DNA from: Bacillus pseudomycoides
Lineage (GTDB): Bacteria > Bacillota > Bacilli > Bacillales > Bacillaceae_G
Length of the DNA: 64,000 bases
NCBI RefSeq assembly: GCF_002582035.1
Contig: NZ_NUQE01000018.1
Coordinates: forward strand, 160,846 to 224,845
Direction: 5' to 3'
Shown here piece after piece: positions 22,450-31,204 of this stretch. Position 1 is the first letter of the stretch, and every line of letters starts with the position of its first letter. The notes under the pieces are model-generated. The model saw only the letters and a list, made by a program, of their open reading frames with translations, was not told the origin of the DNA and searched no databases. Position numbers and translations under genes: made by a program.

Positions 22450-22512
22450 TATAATGATACAGGTTGTAGAAAAAAGAAAAAACATGTCTAAAGAATAGAC
22501 ATGTTTTTTAGT
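22450..22512 (+). promoter_or_regulatory. Promoter -10 and terminator-like hairpin in the mltG leader
   Basis: TATAAT at 22450-22455 is followed at 22477-22512 by the stem AAAACATGTCT / AGACATGTTTT and T-run, and then, about 70 bp on, by mltG. Transcripts begun here would meet a terminator after about 50 bases. No clear -35 is seen. Confidence 0.5.
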
Positions 22513-22580
22513 ATTTCGTAGGTTGTTGTATAGAATAGACAAGTACATTATACAGTTTGGAATAAGGAGGACATAGGGTA

Positions 22581-23654
22581 GTGAATCAAATGAAAACAAA
22601 AAAACGAAGACGAGTAATTGCAGTCATTTTCATTGCGTTGCTTGTTGTTTGTGGTTGTGCATATGCATATATTACCTCAGCTTTAAAGCCGCTTAATGCA
22701 GAGAGTAAAAAGGAAATTGAAGTGGAAATTCCAAAAGGTTCTTCTACAAGTCAGATAGGAGACATTTTGGAGAAGAATGGAATTATTAAAAACGGAACGA
22801 TATTTGGATTATATGTAAAAGCGAAGTCAGAACGCGGCTTACAGGCGGGAAATTATTTATTGAGTCCGTCTATGAGTGTAGCGGAAGTAACAGATAGCAT
22901 AACAGCTGGAAAGGTACATAGTAAAGCATATTATAAGCTAACGATTCCTGAAGGAGTACAAGTTGTAGAAATTGCTGACTTAATAGCGAAGGAATTTAAG
23001 TTAAATAAAGATGATGTTATACGTCAGTTGAATGATAAAGCATTTGTGCAAAAGCTCCAGCAGAAGTATCCAACATTGCTTACTGATAAAATTTTTGATA
23101 GCAATATTAAGTATCCATTAGAAGGGTATTTATATCCAGCTACATATCCGTACTATAAAAAGGACGTAACGTTAGAAGAAATCGTAACGCCAATGCTTGA
23201 TAAAACAAATCAATTGATTGAACAAAACGCGCAAAAAATGAAAGACAGACAATTGGATGTTCACCAATTATTGACAATGTCTTCTTTAATTGAAGAGGAA
23301 GCAACGGGTTATACAGATCGGAAAAAAATTGCTAGTGTATTTTATAATCGTTTAGCAAAAGGAATGCCGCTGCAAACAGATCCAACAGTGCTATATGCAT
23401 TAGGTAAGCATAAGGGACGTGTACTATATGAGGATTTAAAAGTAAATTCTCCGTATAATACATATGTTGTGAAAGGATTACCAGTTGGACCAATCGCGAA
23501 TTCTAGTGTAAAATCAGTAGAAGCGGCACTTGAACCTGCACAAACAGATTATTATTATTTCTTAGCAGCACCAGACGGTCAAGTGTATTACGCTAAGACG
23601 TTAGAAGAACATAATGCGTTAAAACAAAAATATATTACACAAAAGCAATCGTAA
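22581..23654 (+). CDS. mltG: Endolytic murein transglycosylase MltG
   Basis: Membrane-anchored YceG-like enzyme that cleaves nascent peptidoglycan strands. Residues about 10-32 form one transmembrane helix (VIAVIFIALLVVCGCAYAY). A LysM-like subdomain follows (EIPKGSSTSQIGDILEKNGII), then the catalytic domain with the conserved LIEEEA motif (MSSLIEEEATGYTDRKKIASVF) and QTDPTVLYALG. GTG 22581 is chosen because AAGGAGGA is nine bases upstream. The protein has 357 residues. Confidence 0.94.
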   Translation: MNQMKTKKRRRVIAVIFIALLVVCGCAYAYITSALKPLNAESKKEIEVEIPKGSSTSQIGDILEKNGIIKNGTIFGLYVKAKSERGLQAGNYLLSPSMSVAEVTDSITAGKVHSKAYYKLTIPEGVQVVEIADLIAKEFKLNKDDVIRQLNDKAFVQKLQQKYPTLLTDKIFDSNIKYPLEGYLYPATYPYYKKDVTLEEIVTPMLDKTNQLIEQNAQKMKDRQLDVHQLLTMSSLIEEEATGYTDRKKIASVFYNRLAKGMPLQTDPTVLYALGKHKGRVLYEDLKVNSPYNTYVVKGLPVGPIANSSVKSVEAALEPAQTDYYYFLAAPDGQVYYAKTLEEHNALKQKYITQKQS

Positions 23655-23660
23655 ATTTTT

Positions 23661-23697
23661 TGAGGGAAGCGAGAAAAATTCGCATATCCCTCTTTTT
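23661..23697 (+). terminator. Terminator after mltG
   Basis: An imperfect stem GAGGGAAGCGA / TCGCATATCCCTC with a short A-rich loop is followed by six T. Confidence 0.75.
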
Positions 23698-23760
23698 TAT
23701 GATAAAATATATCGGGTTAAAAACTGGAAGAAGAATCGTTTTTAATATAGAAACGGGACG

Positions 23761-23794
23761 TACAAGCTAAAGATAGAGCGAGCTTGTATTTTTC
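23761..23794 (+). terminator. Second hairpin with T-run before trmR
   Basis: TACAAGCT / AGCTTGTA with a 12-base loop and then TTTTTCTTT. It lies 60 bp ahead of trmR and could be a back-up terminator for mltG or a leader attenuator. Confidence 0.6.
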
Positions 23795-23852
23795 TTTCCG
23801 TAAAGAGACAATATTCTTTTTTTACTTCTCCATGCGATAAGGAGGACTATCT

Positions 23853-24500
23853 ATGGAGCAACAAGATGCAGTTTATGAATATTTGCAGTCTTTTATCGAT
23901 CCGAAAGATGAGCTGATTCTTGAAATGGAACAGTATGCGAGTGAGTATCATGTACCAATTATGGATCGTCTTGGTATGGAATTTATGTTGCAATTTTTGC
24001 GTTTAATTGAGCCGAAGACCATATTAGAGCTCGGTACAGCAATTGGATATTCTAGTATTCGCATGATGCAAGCCATTCCAAATTCGCGCATTGTCACAGT
24101 AGAGCGAAATGCAGATCGATATGAAAAAGCAATTGAATATATAAATCGTTCCCTGGTAAAAGAACGCATTTCTGTTATTTTTGGAGATGCTTTAGAAACA
24201 GGAGAACAGGTAAAAGAACATGGCACATTTGATGTCATTTTTATTGATGCAGCAAAAGGACAATATCGTCGCTTTTTTGATATATACGAGCCGTTATTAA
24301 ATCCTGGCGGCGTTATTATTTCAGATAATGTACTATATCATGGTCTCGTGACGACAAAGGAACACATTGAAAATAGACGTACACGCGGTTTAATTAGGAG
24401 AATTAAAACGTATAATGAGTGGCTCATGAATCATGAAGGATATGATACAACAATTTTCCCAATTGGTGACGGAGTAGCAGTGAGTAAAAAGAAGGGGTGA
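23853..24500 (+). CDS. trmR: tRNA 5-hydroxyuridine methyltransferase
   Basis: SAM-dependent O-methyltransferase of the class I fold, 215 residues. The SAM loop is LELGTAIGYSSIRM near residue 55, with VTVERNADRYEKA and the metal/catalytic region DVIFIDAAKGQY and SDNVLYHG. B. subtilis YrrM (TrmR) turns ho5U34 into mo5U34 in tRNA. Its neighbours trhP1 and trhP2 make the ho5U substrate, so the three genes form one wobble-uridine pathway. AAGGAGG precedes the start. Confidence 0.92.
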   Translation: MEQQDAVYEYLQSFIDPKDELILEMEQYASEYHVPIMDRLGMEFMLQFLRLIEPKTILELGTAIGYSSIRMMQAIPNSRIVTVERNADRYEKAIEYINRSLVKERISVIFGDALETGEQVKEHGTFDVIFIDAAKGQYRRFFDIYEPLLNPGGVIISDNVLYHGLVTTKEHIENRRTRGLIRRIKTYNEWLMNHEGYDTTIFPIGDGVAVSKKKG

Positions 24501-24506
24501 CGTATA

Positions 24507-25436
24507 ATGAAAAAACCTGAATTGTTAGTAACGCCAAGAACAGTGGCGGATATTGAACCAATTGCAAAAGCAGGTGCAGATGCAGTAATGATTGGTGAAC
24601 AAAAGTTTGGTTTGCGTTTAGCTGGTGAGTTCTCTCGTGAAGACGTAAAAGAAGCGGTAGCTATTGCACATGAAAACAACATGAAAGTGTATGTCGCAAT
24701 GAATGCGATGTTTCACAATGAGAAAATAGAAGCCTTAAAAGATTATGTTGCATTTTTACAAGAAGTAAATGTAGATGCAGTTGTTTTTGGAGATCCAGCT
24801 GTATTAATGACAGTGCGTGAAGTGGCGCCAAATATGCAAATGCATTGGAATACAGAAACAACAGCAACAAACTGGTTTACATGTAACTATTGGGGACGTA
24901 AGGGTGCAAAACGCGCTGTTCTTGCCCGCGAATTAAGCTTAGATGAAATTGTGGAATTAAAAGAGAATGCAGAGGTGGAAGTGGAAGTACAAATCCACGG
25001 AATGACATGCATGTTCCAATCAAAACGTTCTTTAGTAGGAAACTACTTTGAGTATCAAGGCCGCAATATGGAAATTGAAAAGAAGAAGTATGAAGAAAAC
25101 ATGTTTTTACATGATAAAGAACGTAATAATAAATATCCAGTCTATGAAGATGAGAACGGCACTCATATTATGAGTCCGAATGATATTTGCTTTATCGATG
25201 AATTAGAAGAGTTAATCGATGCTGAAATCGATAGCTTAAAAATCGATGGTGTATTAAAAAGTTCAGAATACATCGTTGAAGTAACGAAGAAATATCGTAA
25301 GGCCATCGATTTATGCGTAGAAGATCGCGATGCGTATTATGACGTAAAAGATGACTTATATAAAGAAATTGAAGAAATTCAACCAGTAAATCGCCCGTTA
25401 GATACAGGATTCTTCTTCAAAGAAACGGTTTATTAA
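24507..25436 (+). CDS. trhP1: tRNA uridine-34 hydroxylation protein TrhP1 (peptidase U32 family)
   Basis: A 309-residue U32-family protein (YrrN). The N-terminal TIM-like part includes MIGEQKFGLRLAGEFSREDVKEAV; the centre has HGMTCMFQSKRSLVGNYF, which lacks the full four-Cys cluster of its partner. It acts with TrhP2 in prephenate-dependent formation of 5-hydroxyuridine in tRNA. It is 6 bp behind trmR and 16 bp ahead of trhP2. Older annotation as a collagenase-like peptidase reflects the family name only. Confidence 0.9.
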   Translation: MKKPELLVTPRTVADIEPIAKAGADAVMIGEQKFGLRLAGEFSREDVKEAVAIAHENNMKVYVAMNAMFHNEKIEALKDYVAFLQEVNVDAVVFGDPAVLMTVREVAPNMQMHWNTETTATNWFTCNYWGRKGAKRAVLARELSLDEIVELKENAEVEVEVQIHGMTCMFQSKRSLVGNYFEYQGRNMEIEKKKYEENMFLHDKERNNKYPVYEDENGTHIMSPNDICFIDELEELIDAEIDSLKIDGVLKSSEYIVEVTKKYRKAIDLCVEDRDAYYDVKDDLYKEIEEIQPVNRPLDTGFFFKETVY

Positions 25437-25452
25437 AAAGGAGGTTTAGCAT

Positions 25453-26733
25453 ATGACTGTCAAAGAAATTTCACGTGTAATTGATGGAAAACGTGTTATT
25501 GTAAAGAAACCTGAGTTGTTAATACCAGCAGGTAACTTAGAAAAATTAAAAGTAGCTATCCATTACGGTGCAGATGCTGTATATTTAGGTGGACAAGAAT
25601 TTGGTCTTCGCTCAAATGCAGGTAACTTTACGCTAGAAGAAATGGCAGAAGGCGTTGAATTCGCAAAGAAATATGGTGCGAAAATATATGTAACAACAAA
25701 TATCTTTGCCCATAATGAAAATATGGACGGATTAGAAGAGTATTTAAGAGGGATTGAAAAAGCTGGTGTAACGGGTATTATCGTTGCAGATCCTCTTATT
25801 ATTGAGACGTGTAAACGTGTTGCACCTTCTGTTGAAGTACATTTAAGCACACAACAATCACTATCCAACTGGAAAGCAGCACAGTATTGGAAAGAAGAAG
25901 GTCTACACCGTCTTGTATTAGCTCGTGAAGTAGGCTATGAAGAGATGAAAGAAATTAAAGAGCACGTTGATATTGAAATTGAAGCATTCGTCCATGGTGC
26001 AATGTGTATTGCGTATTCTGGAAGATGTACATTAAGTAATCATATGACGGCACGTGACTCTAACCGTGGTGGTTGCTGTCAGTCTTGCCGCTGGGATTAT
26101 GACTTAATTCAAACAGTATCGCAACATCAAGAAGCAGAAGAACTTCCTTTATTCCAAGAAGGAGATGCTCACTTTGCGATGAGTCCAAAAGACTTAAATC
26201 TTATTTTATCTATCCCGAAAATGATTGAAATTGGGATTGACAGCTTGAAAGTTGAAGGACGTATGAAATCAATTCACTACATTGCAACTGTTGCAACTGT
26301 GTATCGTAAAGTGATCGATGGATATTGTGCAGACCCAGACAACTTCGAGTTTAAACAAGAATGGTTAGAAGAACTTGATAAATGTGCAAATCGTGATACA
26401 GCTCCTGCATTCTTTGAAGGCGTTCCTGGGTATCAAGAGCAAATGTATGGAAATCATAGTAAGAAAACAACGTATGATTTTGCTGGTTTAGTGTTAGATT
26501 ATAATGAAGAAACAGGCATTGTGACAATAGAGCAGCGTAACTACTTCAAACCAGGTCATGAAGTTGAGTTCTTTGGACCAGAAATTGAAAACTTTACACA
26601 AACGGTGGAAAAAATTTGGGATGAGGATGGGAACGAATTAGATGCAGCGAGACATCCGCTGCAAATCGTGAAATTCAAAGTGGATCGACCAGTGTATGTG
26701 AACAACATGATGCGAAAAAGCATACTTCAATAA
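25453..26733 (+). CDS. trhP2: tRNA uridine-34 hydroxylation protein TrhP2 (peptidase U32 family)
   Basis: A 426-residue U32 protein (YrrO) with the Cys set CIAYSGRCTLSNHM and GGCCQSCRW near residues 175-210 that fits an iron-sulfur site. ELLIPAGNLEKLKVAIHYGADAVYLGG is the family opening. A C-terminal beta domain (YNEETGIVTIEQRNYFKPG) is typical of the longer partner. It works with TrhP1; udk follows after 17 bp in the same direction. Confidence 0.91.
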   Translation: MTVKEISRVIDGKRVIVKKPELLIPAGNLEKLKVAIHYGADAVYLGGQEFGLRSNAGNFTLEEMAEGVEFAKKYGAKIYVTTNIFAHNENMDGLEEYLRGIEKAGVTGIIVADPLIIETCKRVAPSVEVHLSTQQSLSNWKAAQYWKEEGLHRLVLAREVGYEEMKEIKEHVDIEIEAFVHGAMCIAYSGRCTLSNHMTARDSNRGGCCQSCRWDYDLIQTVSQHQEAEELPLFQEGDAHFAMSPKDLNLILSIPKMIEIGIDSLKVEGRMKSIHYIATVATVYRKVIDGYCADPDNFEFKQEWLEELDKCANRDTAPAFFEGVPGYQEQMYGNHSKKTTYDFAGLVLDYNEETGIVTIEQRNYFKPGHEVEFFGPEIENFTQTVEKIWDEDGNELDAARHPLQIVKFKVDRPVYVNNMMRKSILQ

Positions 26734-26750
26734 GAAAGAGTGGTAGTTGA

Positions 26751-27389
26751 ATGGGGACGAACAAGCCTGTTGTAATTGGAATCGCTGGTGGTTCAGGATC
26801 AGGTAAAACAAGTGTAACAAAAGCAATCTTTGATCAATTTCAAGGTCATTCTATTTTAATCTTAGAGCAGGATTATTATTATAAAGATCAAAGCCATCTG
26901 CCAATGGAGGAGCGCTTAAAAACAAATTATGATCATCCGTTAGCATTTGATAATGACTTGTTAATTGAGCACTTGCATCAGTTGCTTGAGTATGAGCTGA
27001 TTGAGAAGCCTGTATATGATTACACATTGCATACACGCTCGGAAGAAATTATTCCAGTAGAACCGAAAGATGTAATTATTCTAGAGGGAATTCTTATTTT
27101 AGAAGATCCACGTCTTTGCGATTTAATGGATATTAAAGTGTTTGTTGATACAGATGCTGACCTTCGCATCTTACGCCGTATGCAGCGAGATATTAAAGAA
27201 CGCGGTCGTACGATGGAATCTGTTGTTGAACAATATGTAAATGTTGTGCGTCCAATGCACAATCAATTTATTGAGCCTTCTAAGAAATTTGCAGATATTA
27301 TTATTCCAGAAGGCGGACAAAATCATGTTGCGATTGATATTATGGTCACAAAAATCGCAACAATTCTTGAAGAAAAAGTGAATTTGTAA
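26751..27389 (+). CDS. udk: Uridine/cytidine kinase
   Basis: Phosphorylates uridine and cytidine for pyrimidine salvage. 212 residues; Walker [13 protein letters not shown] lies near residues 10-21, the nucleoside-binding [11 protein letters not shown] and DHPLAFD follow, and the lid [12 protein letters not shown] is present. It is the last gene of the trmR-trhP1-trhP2-udk series. The hairpin at 27410-27438 downstream has no T-run. Confidence 0.96.
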   Translation: MGTNKPVVIGIAGGSGSGKTSVTKAIFDQFQGHSILILEQDYYYKDQSHLPMEERLKTNYDHPLAFDNDLLIEHLHQLLEYELIEKPVYDYTLHTRSEEIIPVEPKDVIILEGILILEDPRLCDLMDIKVFVDTDADLRILRRMQRDIKERGRTMESVVEQYVNVVRPMHNQFIEPSKKFADIIIPEGGQNHVAIDIMVTKIATILEEKVNL

Positions 27390-27560
27390 TAGCATAGTAA
27401 AAGATGTACGATAGGAAGGGATTTTTCCCCTTTCTATCGAATACAATGAAACATGCCAACCTCACCCCCATCTAGGTGAGGGCATATTTATATTAACTTT
27501 CCATACATACCTTCTTTATATTAAGGAAGAATTGGGAAAAAATACGGGGTTGTGTGTGAC

Positions 27561-27642
27561 AACTCCGCTAGTGCTAAGCGTACTAGAAACCTCCGCTATT
27601 TCATAAGGCGGAGGAGTTTTCATATGGAACTCCTCTTTTTTT
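27561..27642 (+). promoter_or_regulatory. greA leader with competing hairpins (putative attenuator)
   Basis: Hairpin 1 pairs CCTCCGC (27590-27596) with GCGGAGG (27608-27614). Hairpin 2 pairs GAGGAGTT (27611-27618) with AACTCCTC (27628-27635) and is followed by seven T, a textbook intrinsic terminator. They share 27611-27614, so only one can form at a time. AACTCC at 27561-27566 can also pair with GGAGTT. The greA start codon is about 32 bp past the T-run. Confidence 0.75.
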
Positions 27643-27674
27643 CGGGGGATTGGTATATAAAAGGAGTGGAAAAC

Positions 27675-28151
27675 ATGGCAACAGAAAAAACTTACCCTAT
27701 GACACTTGAGGGAAAACAAAAATTAGAACATGAACTTGAACAATTAAAAACAGTAAGACGTAAAGAAGTTGTAGAGCGTATTAAAATTGCGCGCAGCTTT
27801 GGCGATCTTTCTGAGAACTCTGAGTATGATGCAGCAAAAGACGAGCAAGCATTCGTAGAAGCTCGTATTACACAGCTTGAAAACATGATTCGCAGTGCAG
27901 TTATTATTGAAGATAACGGTGAAGTTTCTACAGTAGTAACGCTAGGTAAAACAGTTATTTTCCAAGAATTACCAGGTGGCGAGGAAGAAGCATATACAAT
28001 CGTTGGTAGCGCGGAAGCTGATCCGTTTGAAGGCAAAATTTCTAACGATTCTCCAATCGCAAAGAGCTTAATGGGTAAGCAAATTGGCGAAGAAGTAATC
28101 GTACAAACGCCAGGTGGAGATATGCGAGTAAAAATCGTTTCTGTAAAGTAA
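27675..28151 (+). CDS. greA: Transcription elongation factor GreA
   Basis: Enters the RNA polymerase secondary channel and stimulates cleavage of backtracked RNA. The 158-residue protein has the N-terminal coiled coil with the acidic tip ([16 protein letters not shown] near residues 42-57) and the C-terminal FKBP-like domain ending VKIVSVK. AAAGGAGTGG precedes ATG 27675; longer in-frame forms would run through the leader terminator. A strong terminator follows. Confidence 0.97.
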   Translation: MATEKTYPMTLEGKQKLEHELEQLKTVRRKEVVERIKIARSFGDLSENSEYDAAKDEQAFVEARITQLENMIRSAVIIEDNGEVSTVVTLGKTVIFQELPGGEEEAYTIVGSAEADPFEGKISNDSPIAKSLMGKQIGEEVIVQTPGGDMRVKIVSVK

Positions 28152-28155
28152 AACA

Positions 28156-28195
28156 TAAAAAGCTAACTCATCGTATGATGAGTTAGCTTTTTTAT
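28156..28195 (+). terminator. Terminator after greA
   Basis: AAAAAGCTAACTCATC / GATGAGTTAGCTTTTTT hairpin with a short loop and T-run. Confidence 0.9.
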
Positions 28196-28234
28196 TATCG
28201 TGATTCGTATACCTCATTTTAAGATCCATGGGGA

Positions 28235-28309
28235 ATAAAGTGAAGCTTCCATGCTAATGCGGGATATTCTATCAGTGAAGGTCTTACTGCCCGTGAATAG
28301 CAGGATAAA
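28235..28309 (-). repeat. Short bcr1-like derivative (copy F, 75 bp)
   Basis: It has one repeat end (ATAAAGTGAAGCTTCCAT) and the other (GGTCTTACTGCCCGTGAATAG then AGGATAAA) but lacks about 85-100 bp of the middle found in full copies. It is similar in build to copy H. Confidence 0.75.
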
Positions 28310-28358
28310 GAGAATCTTTACTATATCAAATTTTTCTGTTTGTTTGTATAAAAAGAAT

Positions 28359-28394
28359 TACACCTCGTCAACAATGAAAGACGAGGTGTTTTTT
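28359..28394 (+). promoter_or_regulatory. Terminator-like hairpin burying the pbpI ribosome site
   Basis: CACCTCGTC (28361-28369) pairs perfectly with GACGAGGTG (28380-28388), with possible extension at both sides, and is followed by six T at 28389-28394. The only plausible ribosome site of pbpI, GAGGTG, is the 3' arm, and ATG follows the T-run directly. The hairpin could end transcription or block initiation. Confidence 0.75.
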
Positions 28395-30149
28395 ATGAAA
28401 ATGCAGCAGAGAATTATCATAATTTTAGCAACTTTTATGTGTATGATGTTTATGTTACTTTGCCGTTTAATGCAAATTCAGATTGTAGAAACGGAGTCGT
28501 TTACAGATAAACATATTAATTTAATTGAAAAAAGCGTTGCTCAGCGTACACAGGCAGTTATTGTAGACGATGGACGTGGTCGTTTTACTGATCGAAATGG
28601 CGAAGAGTTGGTGGATGATAATCAGACAGTTTTAATTTTATTTCCATTTCTAAGAAGTACGAACTGGCCGGTGCAAAAGATTGCTCATATCATCGGAGTG
28701 CGAGAGAAGGAATTAGAGAAGCAAATGCGAATAGCAAATAAACCTGTTGTATTTCAACAAGATGAAAAGCCAGTGAAATTAACGAAAGAACAAATGCAGC
28801 AAATTAACCATTTAAAGATTCCGGGTATTGTAGCAGTACATGCAAGATTGAAGCAGAATAACACCCTAGCAGAGCATCTCATTGGAATTACTGGAGAAAA
28901 TGAAGAGCAGTTTGTAAGGAGATATGGAGATAAAGAAAAGAAGAAAACACCGATCGGTATTTCAGGGTTACAACGCTCGTTTGATGAGTTTTTATTATCA
29001 GATGGAGAAGCAAAAATACTGTATCATGTTGATGGGCAAGGAGAACCGATTTTTGGAAAAAACGTTAAGTATACATATCCTGCTAATCCTTTTTATCCAC
29101 TTAATATAGAAACAACATTGGATAAAAGTTTACAAGCGAGAGCAGAAGGACTTATTAATCAGTACAAACTTGTGAAAGGTGGTCTTATATTACTTGATAT
29201 TCAAACAAATGAAATTTTAGCAATGGTGAGTAAGCCATCTTTAGACACAAACAATAAGGAAGCGTATGAGCGAGGTGCAAGTAATCAAATGCTGATGCCG
29301 CATTTTCCAGGGTCTGTTTTTAAAACAGTTATTGCAGCTGCTGCTATTGAGGAAGGAATACTTACAGCAAAACGAAGATTTGACTGCGATATGGATCTTT
29401 ATGGAGAAGGGAAAGCAGATAGGTTGATGGGGACGCTATCGTTTAAAGAAAGCTTTTCTCGCAGCTGTAATCGTACGTTTGCAGTGCTTGGGCGTGAACT
29501 CTTACAAAAAGATAAAATGGTGATTGAGAAGTATGTAGAAGCATTAGGGGCAGGGAACAGCGTTGGATGGAAAGGTCCTGTTTTTCATACATCTGCATTT
29601 CAGCAGCTCGTAGAAGAAAAAGAGGGAACGATTTGGCGTGATGAAAGAGATAAAACGGTTCGAAAAGCAATTGCACAAACGGCAATTGGTCAAAAGGATG
29701 TTCGATTATCACCGTTAGCTGTTGCCAATATGATGGCAACTATTGCAAGAGGAGGTGAAAAGAAAGAAGTTAAAGCTGTTCGGGGTATTACATATAAAAA
29801 TGGAACGGAATTATTTCATTTTGAAGATCATCTGTTACGAGGAAAAACACTTAAAAAAAATACGATAAAGAAAGTGCAGCAATTGTTAAGAGGTGTTGTA
29901 ACGGCATCAAATGGTACAGGCTCCGCCTATCAATCATTACCATTTACAATAGCAGGGAAATCAGGAACTGCACAAACAGGGAAAGAAAATCGTGAAAATC
30001 GTTGGTTTGCTGGTTATTTTCCATATGAAAATCCTCGCTATGCTTTAGTTGTTGTTGACTTAGAAACGAATAGGCAAGACAATGTTGTCACACGCATTTT
30101 TGCTGATTATGTAGAAGAAATTGCTAAATGGGAACATAAGAGAAGTTGA
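28395..30149 (+). CDS. pbpI: Class B penicillin-binding protein (PbpI/YrrR-like)
   Basis: Transpeptidase that cross-links peptidoglycan. 584 residues: an N-terminal membrane anchor (IIIILATFMCMMFMLLC near residue 7), a dimerisation domain, and a transpeptidase domain with active-site SxxK as PGSVFK, SxN as SRSCN and KSG in AGKSGTAQTG. The start is ATG 28395 with GAGGTG six bases upstream inside a hairpin. B. subtilis pbpI at the same locus is a sporulation-associated PBP4b; a sporulation role here is inferred. yrrS follows. Confidence 0.92.
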   Translation: MKMQQRIIIILATFMCMMFMLLCRLMQIQIVETESFTDKHINLIEKSVAQRTQAVIVDDGRGRFTDRNGEELVDDNQTVLILFPFLRSTNWPVQKIAHIIGVREKELEKQMRIANKPVVFQQDEKPVKLTKEQMQQINHLKIPGIVAVHARLKQNNTLAEHLIGITGENEEQFVRRYGDKEKKKTPIGISGLQRSFDEFLLSDGEAKILYHVDGQGEPIFGKNVKYTYPANPFYPLNIETTLDKSLQARAEGLINQYKLVKGGLILLDIQTNEILAMVSKPSLDTNNKEAYERGASNQMLMPHFPGSVFKTVIAAAAIEEGILTAKRRFDCDMDLYGEGKADRLMGTLSFKESFSRSCNRTFAVLGRELLQKDKMVIEKYVEALGAGNSVGWKGPVFHTSAFQQLVEEKEGTIWRDERDKTVRKAIAQTAIGQKDVRLSPLAVANMMATIARGGEKKEVKAVRGITYKNGTELFHFEDHLLRGKTLKKNTIKKVQQLLRGVVTASNGTGSAYQSLPFTIAGKSGTAQTGKENRENRWFAGYFPYENPRYALVVVDLETNRQDNVVTRIFADYVEEIAKWEHKRS

Positions 30150-30252
30150 TGAGAAATATTTTCATTTTGTGAAAAAGTAGACCTAATCCTTCAACCTTTG
30201 TGCATTTGATGTTACAATAACAAGTATGAAAAATGTCATGGAGGTTTGAATA

Positions 30253-30882
30253 ATGGCAGGAACTAGATTTCAACAAAAGCAACAAAGGCGTCGTCAAAAT
30301 GGTGTGTTGAACATTGCAATTGGTATCGTATTATTAGCGGTCGTAATTGTAGCATATCAACTATTCTTTACTTCTGATAATACAGAGCAAGTTGCTTCTA
30401 GTGATAAAAAGGTAGCACAGCAAACTGAAAAAGAAAAAGAAGCTGCTAAAAAGACAGAAAAAGAAGAAGTAGCTAAGAAGAAAGCAGAAGAGCAACAGAA
30501 AAAAGAAGAGGAAGCGAAAAAGAAAGCGGAAGAAGAAGCAAAAGCAAAAGAAAATGAAAAAGTACCCGCAGAGAAAACAATGGCAAATGCGACAGAAGCA
30601 TATACAAAACCAGCTTGGAAGCCAGTTGGTACAGAGCAAGGTCAATCACCAGCAATGACGTTCCAAAAAGGAAGCACTGACTGGAATGAGATGATGAAGG
30701 CGATTTCTTCTGCAATTGATATCCCAGCAGATCAGTTGGTGATTCACCGTATTGGAAATAACGGAAAACAGAAAGCATACGGAAATGTACAAGATAAACA
30801 ATCAGGTAAAAAATATTATGTAAATATTGATTGGGTAGAAAATGAGGGTTGGAAACCAACGCTTGTTCAAGTCCTAAATTAA
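30253..30882 (+). CDS. yrrS: YrrS family membrane-anchored protein (DUF1510)
   Basis: A 209-residue protein: short basic cytoplasmic start, one transmembrane helix at about residues 18-36 (NIAIGIVLLAVVIVAYQLFF), a very Lys/Glu/Ala-rich coiled or extended linker at about 50-108, and a compact C-terminal DUF1510 domain (GQSPAMTFQKGSTDWNEM ... WVENEGWKPTLVQVL). The layout suggests an extracytoplasmic domain held away from the membrane. It sits behind pbpI as in B. subtilis, hinting at a joint cell-wall role. Confidence 0.9.
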   Translation: MAGTRFQQKQQRRRQNGVLNIAIGIVLLAVVIVAYQLFFTSDNTEQVASSDKKVAQQTEKEKEAAKKTEKEEVAKKKAEEQQKKEEEAKKKAEEEAKAKENEKVPAEKTMANATEAYTKPAWKPVGTEQGQSPAMTFQKGSTDWNEMMKAISSAIDIPADQLVIHRIGNNGKQKAYGNVQDKQSGKKYYVNIDWVENEGWKPTLVQVLN

Positions 30883-30917
30883 AAAAAGAGAGAGGTGATA
30901 AAGCCTCTCTCTTTTTT
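30883..30917. terminator. Bidirectional terminator between yrrS and the DUF2536 gene
   Basis: AAAAAAAGAGAGAGG / CCTCTCTCTTTTTT stem with A and T runs on its flanks serves both converging genes. Confidence 0.9.
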
Positions 30918-31131
30918 AGCGCAATTTTTTTAATTTAAAGTGGACAACGGCACTATAATATGGTCGTTTGCTTTCAGGATCCATAATCATTTGATGTGAA
31001 ACATGATGTACTTCCATCATAAGTGCCTTATTATTATCAATTTGTTCATTGATTTGCTTTTCTAGCGATGCTAAATTAGTTGCTTCAAAAAATTCAATTT
31101 TATCTTCCATCATTTCAAATGTAAACGACAT
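30916..31131 (-). CDS. DUF2536 family protein (YrzA-like)
   Basis: A 71-residue soluble protein, MSFTFEMMEDKIEFFEATN start, with a helical middle (ASLEKQINEQIDNNKALMMEV) and a C-terminal strand (YYSAVVHFKLKKL). AAGAGGTGTG precedes the ATG. The function is unknown. It lies between yrrS and yrrT as yrzA does in B. subtilis. Confidence 0.85.
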   Translation of the reverse strand: MSFTFEMMEDKIEFFEATNLASLEKQINEQIDNNKALMMEVHHVSHQMIMDPESKRPYYSAVVHFKLKKLR

Positions 31132-31204
31132 GAATCACACCTCTTTCCGTATGTTCATAGTTTAGTGTATCAAAGTAGACTAAGAAATACCATGTGTATT
31201 TTTG

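Noticed and set aside
30361-30645. Minus-strand frame of 94 codons rich in Phe, Leu and Cys
   Set aside because: It is the shadow of the Lys/Glu-rich linker of YrrS; no ribosome site.
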